The notes below the pieces were generated by a model. That model ran no database searches. It was not told the origin of the DNA and saw only the letters and a list, made by a program, of their open reading frames with translations. This document shows positions 44,597 through 55,087 of a DNA stretch of 64,000 nucleotides, piece after piece. Where the stretch lies: the NCBI GenBank assembly GCA_007449985.2, contig VIIQ02000121.1, positions 62,001 to 126,000 of the forward strand. The letters are read 5' to 3'. Each line of letters opens with the position of its first letter. Position 1 is the stretch's first letter. This stretch comes from Desmodesmus armatus (taxonomy: Eukaryota > Chlorophyta > Chlorophyceae > Sphaeropleales > Scenedesmaceae). Made by a program: the position numbers and the translations under genes.

Positions 44597-47340
44597 GGCA
44601 GGTGCTTTTACATGCAGGTCGTGTTTGCAGTGTTGTCTCCACCCGCAGGGCCTTTCATGCAGGTTGTGTCTCCTTCCACAGGGTTGTAACTCGCAGGGTT
44701 TCTTTTGCAGGTTGTGTCTCCTTCCACAGGATTGTCTCTCGCAGGTTGTTTTTGCAGGTTGTGTCTCCTCCCACAGGGTTGTCTCTCGCAGGGTAGTCTT
44801 TGCAGGTTGTGTCTCCTTCCACAGGGTTGTCTCTCGCAGGTTGTTTTTGCAGGTTGTGTCTCCTCCCACAGGGTCGTATCTCGCAGGGTTGTCTTTGCAG
44901 GTTGTGTCTCCTTCCACAGGGTTGTCTCTCGCAGGGTTGTCTCTCGCAGGTTGTGTCTCCTTCCACAGGGTTGTATCTCGCAGGGTTGTCTTTGCAGGTT
45001 GTGTCTCCTTCCACAGGGTTGTATCTCGCAGGGTTTCTTTTGCAGGTTGTGTCTCCTTCCACAGGATTGTCTCTCGCAGGTTGTTTTTGCAGGTTGTGTC
45101 TCCTCCCACAGGGTCGTATCTCGCAGGGTTGTCTTTGCAGGTTGTGTCTCCTTCCACAGGGTTGTCTCTCGCAGGGTTGTCTCTCGCAGGTTGTGTCTCC
45201 TTCCACAGGGTTGTAACTCGCAGGGTTGTCTCTTGCAGGTTGTGTCTCCTTTCACAGGGTTGTCTCTCGCAGGGTGTGTCTCCTCCCACAGGGTTGTATC
45301 TCGCAGGGTTGTCTTTGCAGGTTGTGTCTCCTTCCACAGGGTTGTCTCTCGCAGGTTGTGTCTCCTTCCACAGGGTTGTATCTCGCAGGGTTGTCTTTGC
45401 AGGTTGTGTCTCCTTCCACAGGGTTGTATCTCGCAGGGTTTCTTTTGCAGGTTGTGTCTCCTTCCACAGGATTGTCTCTCGCAGGTTGTTTTTGCAGGTT
45501 GTGTCTCCTCCCACAGGGTCGTATCTCGCAGGGTTGTCTTTGCAGGTTGTGTCTCCTTCCACAGGGTTGTCTCTCGCAGGGTTGTCTCTCGCAGGTTGTG
45601 TCTTCTTCCACAGGGTTGTATCTCGCAGGGTTGTCTCTCGCAGGTTGTGTCTCCTTCCACAGGGTTGTATCTCGCAGGGTTGTCTTTGCAGGTTGTGTCT
45701 CTTTCCACAGGGTTGTATCTCGCAGGGTTGTCTCTCGCAGGTTGTGTCTCCTTCCACAGGGTTGTCTCTCGCAGGTTGTGTCTCCTCCCACAGGGTTGTA
45801 TCTCGCAGGGTTGTCTTTGCAGGTTGTGTCTCCTTCCACCTGGTTGTCTCTCGCAGGGTTGTCTCTCGCAGGTTGTGTCTCCTTCCACAGGGTTGTCTCT
45901 CGCAGGTTGTGTCTCCTTTCACAGGGTTGTCTCTCGCAGGTTGTTTTTGCAGGTTGTGTCTCCTTCCACAGGGTTGTATCTCGCAGGGTTGTCTCTCGCA
46001 GGTTGTGTCTCCTTCCACAGGGTTGTCTCTCGCAGGGTTGTCTCTCGCAGGTCGTGTCTCCTTTCACAGGGATTTCCTCGCAGGGTTGTCTTTGCAGGTT
46101 GTGTCTCCTTCCACAGGGTTGTCTCTTGCAGGTTGTTTTTGCAGGTTGTGTCTCCTTCCACAGGGTTGTATCTCGCAGGGTTGTCTCTCGCAGGTTGTGT
46201 CTCCTTCCACAGGGTTGTCTCTCGCAGGGTTGTCTTTGCAGGTTGTGTCTCCTTTCACAGGGTTGTATCTCGCAGGGTTGTCTCTCGCAGGTCGTGTCTC
46301 CTTTCACAGGGATTTCCTCGCAGGGTTGTCTCTCGCAGGTTGTGTCTCCTTCCACAGGGTTGTCTCTCGCAGGATGTTTTTGCAGGTTGTGTCTCCTTTC
46401 ACAGGGTTGTATCTCGCAGGGTTGTCTCTCGCAGGTTGTCTCCTTTCACAAGGTTGTCTCTCGCAGGTTGTTTTTGCAGGTTGTGTCTCCTTTCACAGGG
46501 TTGTATCTCGCAGGGTTGTCTCTCGCAGGTTGTGTCTCCTTTCACAGGGATTTCCTCGCAGGGTTGTCTTTGCAGGTTGTGTCTCCTTCCACAGGGTTGT
46601 CTCTCGCAGGTTGTTTTTGCAGGTTGTGTCTCCTTTCACAGGGTTGTCTCTCGCAGGGTTGTCTCTCGCAGGTTGTGTCTCCTTCCACAGGGTTGTCTCT
46701 CTCAGGTTGTTTTTGCAGGTTGTGTCTCCTTCCACAGGGTTATCTCTCGCAGGTTGTGTCTCCTTCCACAGGGTTGTATCTCGCAGGGTTGTCTTTGCAG
46801 GTTGTGTCTCCTTCCACAGGGTTGTATCTCGCAGGGTTGTCTTTGCAGGTTGTGTCTCCTTCCACAGGGTTGTCTCTCGCAGGTTGTTTTTGCAGGTTGT
46901 GTCTCCTTCCACAGGGTCTTCCTTGCAGGGTTGTTTTGCAGGTTGCGTCTCTTCCTGCAGGGTTCTTTTCTTGCAAGTTGTGTTTGCAGGTTGTGTTTCC
47001 GCAGAACTTTCCTTGCAGGGTTTCTTTGCAGGTTGTGTCTCCTTCCACAGGGTTGTCTCTTGCAGGTTGTTCATGTTTCGCTTCACAGGGGTTTTTCTCT
47101 CGCAGGTTGTCTTTGCAGGTTGTGTGTCCCTCCACAGGGTTTCTCTTGCAGGTTGTGTTTCCTTCCACAGCGTGTTCCTTGCAGGTTTTTTTACAGGTTG
47201 TGTCTCCTCCTGCAGGGGTTTCTCTTGCAGGTTGTGGTTTTTTCCACAGGGTTTTTCTTGCAGGGTGCTTTTGCAGGTTCTGTCTCCTCCTGCAGGTTTT
47301 TTTGTTTCCCTCCTGCCAACACTTTTCTTGCAGGGTTGCT
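44597..47340. repeat. 2.7-kb minisatellite of TTG...CAG units
   Basis: Blocks such as GGTTGTGTCTCCTTCCACA, GGGTTGTCTCTCGCA and GGGTTGTCTTTGCA alternate in higher-order units of roughly 45 to 95 bases. The centre (about 44700-46900) is homogeneous and both ends are decayed. Because units lack stops, several frames on both strands stay open for 400 to 970 codons. I treat it as non-coding satellite DNA, since no frame has a start context, introns or varied composition typical of a protein here. Confidence 0.93.
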
Positions 47341-49775
47341 TTTCAGATTGCCTGCTGGCCATACACTGGCGTGTACCTTCAGCCCACAGCGCAGGCAGGT
47401 GGGTGGGTGTGACGGCAGCACAACCTGGCATTGGCAGTGGAATGCAGGCCCCCCTTCAGTTCAAGACGGAACACAGCCCACAGCTATTGTTTGAGTGAAA
47501 GCACTGATCGCTTGCCAGGTGTCTCTTTAATTGTGATTAGGGTTGGCAGGAATGCAGCAGTGGTGTTGCTGCCTTGGGCAGCAACACTGCTGTGCCAGTT
47601 CAAGTCTGGTGCAACCCGTGCAAACACCCACCAATACATACCACCCTGACATGTATGCCTTGTCCAGTCACCAGCTCACTCCCTGGTGTCGGGGGCTGCT
47701 TGTAACACTGCTAGCGCAAGTGTCCTGTGAGGTTTGGCACCACCTGCAGGGCAGCCCCCGACGATACAGCAGGGGTTGAGTACCAAGGGCTCAGGAGGTT
47801 GGTTGTGCGGGCGGCAGTTTCGTATGCTTGGCAGAAAAGCCTTGGCAGCAGCCACGCAACAACCACTTCTTGTGGCAAGGCTATGTGGTGTTGAGCGCGT
47901 GCAGCAGCAGAAGCATCAGTGCCTCTGTGTGCCTCCAGCCGATGGGGCATGCCCGAGTAAGGAGCAGCACATGAATGCTGCTCATGACAACAACCCTGTT
48001 CTGCAGTGGGCACCGCCTTGCCTTTGCTTGCAGGTGCTGTCTCTTTGTTGGTGTAGGGTTTATGTGTGCTTCTGTACAGGTGCTGCTGCCAGAGGCTGGT
48101 ACGGTAGGACCCTTGCAGTGCCAGGCCAACCCAGTCTTGCTGCGCTCATCAAAAATGCATGGGTGCCTCTGTGCAGGTGCTGCCATGCCGCCTTGTGCTC
48201 ACTTGTACTGCTGCTGGCTGGCTTGCCGTGCCTGTGCAGGTGCTGTGCTCCCACCAGCGCCACCTCACTAGGTTTCAACCACAACTCTTGTGCAGATGCC
48301 GCCAAGTACGGCCAGCTTCAGCGGCTCATAGTAGCAGAGCAGGAGGGTGCACAACATGACGTTTGGGCAATGGCCAACAGTGGCAGTGAACTGCCGCAAT
48401 TGTGCTGGTTTGGTTTTTGCTGGGTGACCTGAAGCTAGCACAACTTGTTCAAGGCACCATTGGACCACAGTCAAGGAGGAAGGCCAGTGCTGTCGAAGAA
48501 CCAGACATGTGTGTATGCTGCAATTAGGCAGGGGTATGCAAGGGAGTGTTGAGCATGTTGTGCAACACAGCAGCTCCAAGTGATGACTTGTTGAGTGGAA
48601 GAAGCATGCTCGCAAATGATCCTGAACACATTCTGATGGCTTCCATACATCAGAAGACCTGAACAATGTTGCACCAAACTGCATTTTTAGCACAAAACTG
48701 CATTTTTAGCACACATAAACACACGGCATACTCCTATTAAGCCCAGCAACTTTGCTACAAGCTAGCGCAATTGCACCACAACTGTCCACAGATCTGGCAT
48801 ACTGTCTGCTCCAGTTTATGCAACTACACAACTTACTATCAACTTGCAGGCTATCACATGCCATGCACGCCATACCACATGCCTGGCAGGTATGTAACCT
48901 CCACCTCCTACATTCGCAAATATTTCTTTCCTTCAAACAGGCTGCCTTGCAGCAGCACCACCACCACAAATTCACAGCAGAAACCACTCGAGGCAAGGCA
49001 TGCACACACAAGATTGCGCACAATCTGCCATGTGCATGCACACACAGGATTGAGGATGCACATGGCTGTGTACCGCTCCCACCATCAGTGTGTGCACCAC
49101 CTCAGTGCATCACATCAATCATCAACCACCTACCTCCAAAGCAGTGCACTGATCATATACAATACAAGCACGCCTGACGGGGCACACAATGACATGCACC
49201 TCACACAAACTGAGGCCACGCACGCCTTGCCACTCCATTATCTGGATGGCATGCGCAAGAGAGAACACACACAAACTCATGTGTGCAAGGAATGGAGGCA
49301 TTGACAACACACCACATACAATCACAGTATGCATTATGTATGCATGCACGCTGCGCAACACTCTGCAGCATCAACATACAATTACAGCCTGATGGCCAGG
49401 CAAGGTGGCTTGTCACGGTGGTTGCAGACCATACCTGTCGATACATCACCACAGTCAACACCTGCTACTAACCAGGCTACTGTGCCCTGACAAATCTGAC
49501 AGCTGCACCCTGACAAAGACAGTCTTACCACAATACCCACTGACCATGTGGCGAAGCCCTGTCAATGGACGGGTGTCAGCATACTGCAAGGCCAACACAT
49601 GCAGCATGCTGCTGACACAACTATGCTCCAGTGGTCCAGCAAATGGCTGCAGCCACTGAGAGCCAAACCTACAGTCTCCATCCTGACGACGCTCGCACTC
49701 ATCCTATCTCATACTGTGCAACAACAACCAAAAACCACAACAGCGCAACATCACTCAATACAAGCAGCAACGTGC
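47341..49775. other. gene-poor stretch between the minisatellite and BKT
   Basis: It holds a 12-base inverted pair (GTCGGGGGCTGC near 47687, complement near 47751). It also holds five spaced copies of a TGCAGGTGCTG-like motif (48029-48300), then a short ankyrin-like AAKYGQLQRLI peptide at about 48299-48331, and dispersed repeat copy 2. The remainder up to 49775 is AC-rich on the plus strand and includes the BKT 3' flank. No complete gene found. Confidence 0.4.
48486..48724 (-). repeat. dispersed repeat, copy 2
   Basis: Same family as 42654-42874. It carries an extra internal tandem copy of AAACTGCATTTTTAGCACA at about 48676-48712. The minus strand is open across the copy. Confidence 0.75.
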
Positions 49776-51984
49776 TCAATTGGCAGCAGGCTGCACCACA
49801 GCGGCTGACGGCTGCTGCATGGATGGTGTTGGCTGCTGCATCACCTGTCCTTTGAACTGCCTGGTGATTGCCTTTGCGTTGGGTAGCTCCCACCAAGGTG
49901 CATACGGCCAGCTGCAGGCAACACAGCAAACACACAACACAGCGCAGGTCAACACATCAGCGATCAAGAGGCCACTGCAGCAGTGCAGCTGCATTTCTGT
50001 AAAGGCAGATGCATGTCTCATGAAACAGTACGCCATCTTCCAACATACCACCAATATAAGCATCAACCACGCAATGTACCGCTCAGTTGTAAGGGCCAGC
50101 ACCCATGCACAACTACCACCAGCTGCAGAGGTTCAGACAAACTTACCGGTGGTGCTCCCAGTGCAGGCCAAAGTGGTAGCACTTGAGGAAGGTAAGCCAG
50201 CTCGGGTCCTCACTGGAGTGGCTCTTCTGCCAGTTCATGGTGGTGTGGCTGTCAGGGGGCAGGTGGGGCAGGTAGGTGCCAAAGTAGAAGAGCCGGAATG
50301 CGGCCGTCAGGGGCGCTGCTGCCATGTACACACACAGGTTTGCGTAGGGCACACCCAGTGCCTGCAGGACCTGAGATGCCAGGATGATCTTGGCGAATTG
50401 CAGGACGGTAGAGTACTCCCACATGAACCTGCAGCAAGGACGAATAGCAGCAGGTGAGATAATAGGTGACACACGATGCACCACGCGATACAATGCAACC
50501 CTATGCATGACTGCGCAGCATGTGATGCACGCTGCAGTCATTGTGCATGCAGGCGGACACCAGATACGACATATCAACAGGCGCATGCACGAACCCAGCT
50601 AAGCATGAACAGTTGACACACAACAACGCACTCCTCACCTGCCATACCACACCAGTAGGTTCATGTTGCCCCTATGGAAGTCAGGATCCTTGCCAGGCTG
50701 GCCAGTGAAGTTGTGGTGCTCCCAGTGCTGCAGTAGCCAGCAGCAGATAGTGGCAGGGCCCAATGTGGTCAGTGAATTGCGTACATCAAAACCTCCCAAG
50801 GTGCAAAGCCCTGCAGCATGCAGTGAGCAGCTGCTGCTGACGTTTGCCATGCTCTGCAACTTGCAGACCTGCTTACGTCACGCAAATCACGCTAGTGGCC
50901 GTACCAGCTGGCTGAGGAAGAGAGGAGGCAAAACACCCCGTGCACATGGTGTCCCAGTCAAACCTGCTGCTCACCTTCTTGTGCAGCATGTCATAGTCAA
51001 AGTAGGCATACAAGGTGATAGCAATGCGGCCCAGCCAGTCGTTCAGCTTGCGGTTCCTGCGACAGCAAGCAGGGAGCAGAGTCAACGCAGCTAACAAAAG
51101 ACAGCCAGCAAGCTGTCACACGGCAGCATCCAGTGATGCATTGCAGTGCCATTTTGCGCCCTTCATTGACTGCCGAGTATTGCTCTGCCGAGTATTGCTC
51201 TGCATGTCTGGGCTGCCGCATGCTGCAAGCCACACTACAGGCACACTGGCATACCAAATGCTGCGGCCACATGGTGCTGGCCTTACACACCAGTGGCCAC
51301 CTGAGCTGCATGCTGCGCAAGCATACCCTACCCCTGTCCGGCAACAATATCCACCCTGGACAGCGCCGACCGCTGCTGCATTTCACAACATACCTGAAGC
51401 AGATGGTGCCGTGCATGGCATCATGTGTGGTGATGAACATCCCAGTGTTGACAAACTCCAGCAGCAGGAATGTGCCAATGATATCCAGCCAGCTGGAGCG
51501 CTTGCTGCTGCCATCTGGGGCATCCTCCAGTTTAATCTGCCAGAGGCCGTGGTAGAACAGCACCAGCCAGGCAGCTATGATGCCGCATGCAATGGCAATG
51601 CCCTTGGCGTCATTACGAGGGGGCCTGCAGGTGTGAGTCAGCACACATCCCTTGTAAGCATGCCAACTGCAAGTGTAGTTATGGCGTTGTGTAGTGTTCC
51701 CGCAATAAGCTGACATCATCACATACTGCTGTTGTGCTGGTCATCCCGACAACCTGACCAAGAGCCACACAACCACCCCCAGCCAGTAGCAGCTGCACTC
51801 ACTTGTACAGCAGCTTAACATCATTCCTGCTGCCCTCTGCTGCATCGTCTGGCATAGGATATCCATGCTGCTGCCAAGCCTTCATGGTGCTGCTGTCATC
51901 AGCTGTAGCATTGGGGCCAGCAGGCTCCAAGGATTTCCGCTGCTGCTCAGCCTGCGCAGGCCGGTGCGGCATCTTGGGTGCCAT
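49776..51984 (-). CDS. BKT: beta-carotene ketolase (BKT, CrtW/CrtO type), 6 exons
   Basis: Exons (minus): 51984-51803, 51624-51394, 51056-50975, 50727-50639, 50428-50147, 49911-49776; 333 residues, all phases closing. BKT adds keto groups at C4/C4' of beta-ionone rings, turning beta-carotene into echinenone and canthaxanthin and supplying astaxanthin synthesis; it is a membrane di-iron oxygenase. The His motifs are HDAMH (128-132), HWEHH (166-170) and HWEHH (284-288). Strong family blocks are FITTHDAMHGTI, YAYFDYDMLHKK, GKDPDFHRGN, AFRLFYFGTYLPH and WPYAPWWELP, as in Haematococcus BKT. The start at 51984 gives an N-terminus (MAPKMPHRPAQAEQ) of family length. The frame is open further upstream, so a longer form is possible. 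The Gln/Pro tail after WWELPNAKAIT is short. It is expected in plastid or ER membrane. The SET-domain gene lies 300 bases upstream on the same strand. Confidence 0.96.
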
Positions 51985-52284
51985 TCGCGGCGCCTGCCAC
52001 CGTCCTTGATAAGCAGAAAGCACGCAGCAGAAGAAACTCGTGCAGAGATGTTTGATTGCCTCGTTTGCTTGCCTGTCGTGCGAGACTGCAATGGAAACAG
52101 AAGAAAGGATAGCTGCACATGGACGTCTACTCGAGAGGATAATGCATGCCATCAGTGTGGTTTCAGTTCTTGCCAGCCTGTCATAGCCACACAACCATGG
52201 ATTACGTACATGGCCCACATGCGAACCACCAATCACGGCAAAGCCTTCAACACCCTGCCAGCAGCTGCCAAGTAGCTACCGAAC
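51985..52284 (-). promoter_or_regulatory. upstream region of BKT
   Basis: Only 300 bases separate the BKT ATG from the upstream SET-gene stop, so the BKT promoter and 5' UTR lie here or overlap that gene's 3' UTR. No stress-response element could be assigned by eye. Confidence 0.4.
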
Positions 52285-54864
52285 TCACTCACCACCACGG
52301 CCACCATTTGCCACAGCCCCTAGCACTTCTGCAGTTGCTGTCAACAACTGTTTCTGGTCCAAGCGGTACTGCAAGGCCGCCAGCAGCCTGCCCTGCTGCT
52401 TCCCTGCAGAGCCCCGCAGCTGCTGCAACTGCTCTGAGTCAGCAGCCAATGTTGTTGGCATGCTGTCAAGATGTCTGCACACAAATGCCAGCATGATCTC
52501 AGCACACCGGGCCGTGCTGTCTGCTGAGGTTGCCCTGTACTGGCTTGCATTCTGCCAACCTCTGTGCTGCAGGATGGACGCCACTGCAGCGTCTATGTGC
52601 TTTGCTAGCACAGCATGCTGATTCTGAAGCTGCTGTAGCTGCTGGTGTGCCAAGACCTCCTGTGCAGCAGCTTTGACTGCTTTGTGGCTCATCCAACCGT
52701 GCTGCTCCAGCAGTGCTGTTGGAAAGCTGACTCTGTCCAGCGCATTGCCTGGCAGACTGAACCCGTACTGCTCCATTAGTTGCCTGCCGTGGTTGGGAGA
52801 GGGGTGCAAGACGAGTCAGGGTGGGGGGAGGGGGCTCAATCCTGCGCAGCGGGTATATGGAAAGTGCTGTACGAGGGGGAGGGAGCTCACTAGCTAGCTG
52901 GCACACTACAAATGTCAGTCGCCGATGTGGTTTGCCCACATGTGCTTGGCAAGCCTGGATTCTTAGCGTATGTACCCAGCTGTGCCTGAATATCCAGGGT
53001 GATGTCCACAGTTGCCTGCATGCAGCACTCAATTGCTTGTTCAGTGCTGTCCATTCCAAGGACTGCTTTGCTGCCCACTCAACTCGCTTCCTGGTCACAA
53101 GCTCACTCACAGCTGCGTCAATCACAGCTGCGTCAGCACCATGTCGAACAGGCCTCACTCCTGTCCTGTTTGCCTGCCTGCTGCTCACCTGTTGTCCTTA
53201 CTGCCGTACGTGATGAACACCTGCTGCTGCTGCAGTTCACTAGCTCCAGTCCCCTGGCTGGTGCATGCCCCGCCAGCTACTGGGCGGCTCAGCTGTCCTG
53301 CATGCTGTTGTTCCTGACACGCACTGTCAAGAGATAAGGTAAACGCGCCTGTGCTGGGGTCCAGCCTGTGCTGATACTGAGGCCTTGCTGCATGGTTGGC
53401 AAGGTCCAGCACAGGTACCAGCCCAGTAAACTCCTCTGCTGCCCTGTGTCCTGCAGCTCCTGCCGGTCTGCTGCTCTGCTGCTGCGCAGCAGTGCTGGCC
53501 TCAGCAGCTGCAGCAACGTCTGCACGTGCTGCGCCAAAGGCCCTGCTTTCTACTGATGCAACTGCCCACAGCCACTCTTCCAGCGAGCAGGGCTGCAGGA
53601 GGGGAGGGTCTGCTGGTGCAGCCTTTGGGGGCGCCCTGTCTGGCGTGCTGGTGCAGCCACTGCTGCTGCTTGCCTGGCTGTTGAAGAAGGGTGCGACTGC
53701 GGAGTCGTAGGCATCGCACACTGTTTGCTGCCACTGCTGAGCTGTGGCTTGCAAGCAGGGGTCCTGCGCAAATGTACAGCAGTCGCAGTGAACTTAGAGA
53801 CCCACGGCCACAACAGCATGATGTGCAGCTAACCGAGTGCACAGCATGGGAACAGCAAGCACGCATAATCCCATCTCAGTCGATGTGTTTCACACACCTC
53901 ACACGTGTATCATGCAGCAGCATCCATGATGCCACCAGCTGCTGCCAGGGTGCTGCCAGACCCGATATGCAAGTAATCGGACTCCTGCTGCCCCACAGCT
54001 GGGGCGCGCAGGCTTTGGCTGCAGCTGCTGCAACTTTGCAGGACAGGGCGCAGGAGCCTGCCAGGCTTTGCTGGGCTTCACTTGCCGCAGGCTTCTACAT
54101 TCTCACCTGCAGCTCCTGAAGCTCCAGGTCACTCCACAGCAACAAGCTACTGCAGTCCTGGAGACTGCAAGGCAGCAGCGGCCTGTATTGCTGCCAGAAA
54201 CTGCCGATGCGTGTCTGTGGCGGCTGCCTCAGGGCCCACAGCAGCAGCACTGCGACTTGCATCTCCCAGGATTGAGCCACTGCACTGGCGTGCAGCAGCT
54301 GCTGCAGCTCTGGTGTCACCTGCTGGGGGCTTGGACTGCAGCCTGCTTTGACAGTAGGAGTGGTGCACGAACATGAGACGACATGCCATGACAGTGTTGA
54401 CATGGGATAGCAAGGCAGCCAGCCGTACAACCAGCGCTGGACACCTCACAACAAGAGAGGGACACCTCACCGCCATGCAGCTGCCACACACCTGGTATGC
54501 TGCAGCTCAAGATGAGGTCCAAAGGCACCTGAACCAAAGCATGGTCCAATTGCTGATCTGGCTGGGTTCGGCACAGCCCCAAGCCATAAACTGTACTGCT
54601 CAGCTGTATGCTGGGGTGCAGCAGCACGCCATGCCGCTGGCACACATCAGTCAGCAAATTGTTGAGGTCTGAGGTTGGCTGCACTGTAAGTGTGGATCTT
54701 GCAGCTTGAAACACACTCCTGTGCACATTGTGCTGCCAAGGAAATGGCACCGAGAGCCACTGCCTGGCATGTCGAGCAGCAGCTGGCAACATTGACACAG
54801 TAATTTTGGGTGGCTGCAACGCGCAATGGAAGACTGCGGCTGCCATGATCACGGGTTGCGACAT
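52285..54864 (-). CDS. SET-domain protein-lysine methyltransferase (Rubisco LSMT/SETD-type), 4 exons
   Basis: Exons (minus): 54864-54492, 54342-54107, 53763-53189, 52783-52285; 560 residues, all phases closing. Enzymes of this group transfer methyl from S-adenosylmethionine to Lys on Rubisco, aldolase, actin or ribosomal proteins. SET motifs in order: GLGLCRTQ (start of the SET fold), QVPLDLILS, IGSFWQQYRPLLP, WSDLELQELQ, SVESRAF (like the tRAF box), LVPVLDLANHA (the DxxNH box, about 319-328), VFITYGSKDNRQLMEQYGF (SAM and substrate region), then a helical substrate-binding-type C-terminal domain (LEQHGWMSHKAVKAAAQEV onward). A Ser/Pro/Ala insert of about 50 residues sits between the LSMT-type helices and the DxxNH box. 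The N-terminus may target an organelle. A second in-frame ATG is at 54846. Substrate unknown. Confidence 0.88.
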
Positions 54865-55087
54865 TGATCGTGTCCTGGATCGTGTTGGTGATTTGCAGCG
54901 GTTACATCAGAGAACGCCTTAGGCAACAAGCGAGAGAACAATCCGATGTTTGAAGCAATTGTACATGTTTCATATACTACTGCTGCCATTCCCAGAGCCC
55001 CCCCCCCCCTCCCACACACACAAGTTTGTGTTTACACACTCCCTCTGTGATAGGAAGATTTCTTTGTAAGGGCACAACAACCACACC
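54865..55087. promoter_or_regulatory. short bidirectional promoter (SET gene / plastid membrane protein)
   Basis: The two divergent starts are 223 bases apart. A run of ten C near 55000 is included. No element assigned. Confidence 0.45.

Noticed and set aside
44597..47340. Possible CRISPR array
   Set aside because: Units are contiguous and variable, with no constant repeat separated by unique spacers, in a eukaryotic genome.
44592..47498. 968-, 929- and 728-codon open frames (+) and 503-, 426- and 367-codon frames (-) over the minisatellite
   Set aside because: They result from tandem units that lack stop codons in several frames; composition is purely repetitive and no frame has independent coding support.
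52499..53188. 229-codon minus-strand open frame over intron 3 of the SET gene
   Set aside because: Part of it is out of frame with the last exon, it spans a clean GT-AG intron, and the SET motif order is continuous when the intron is removed.
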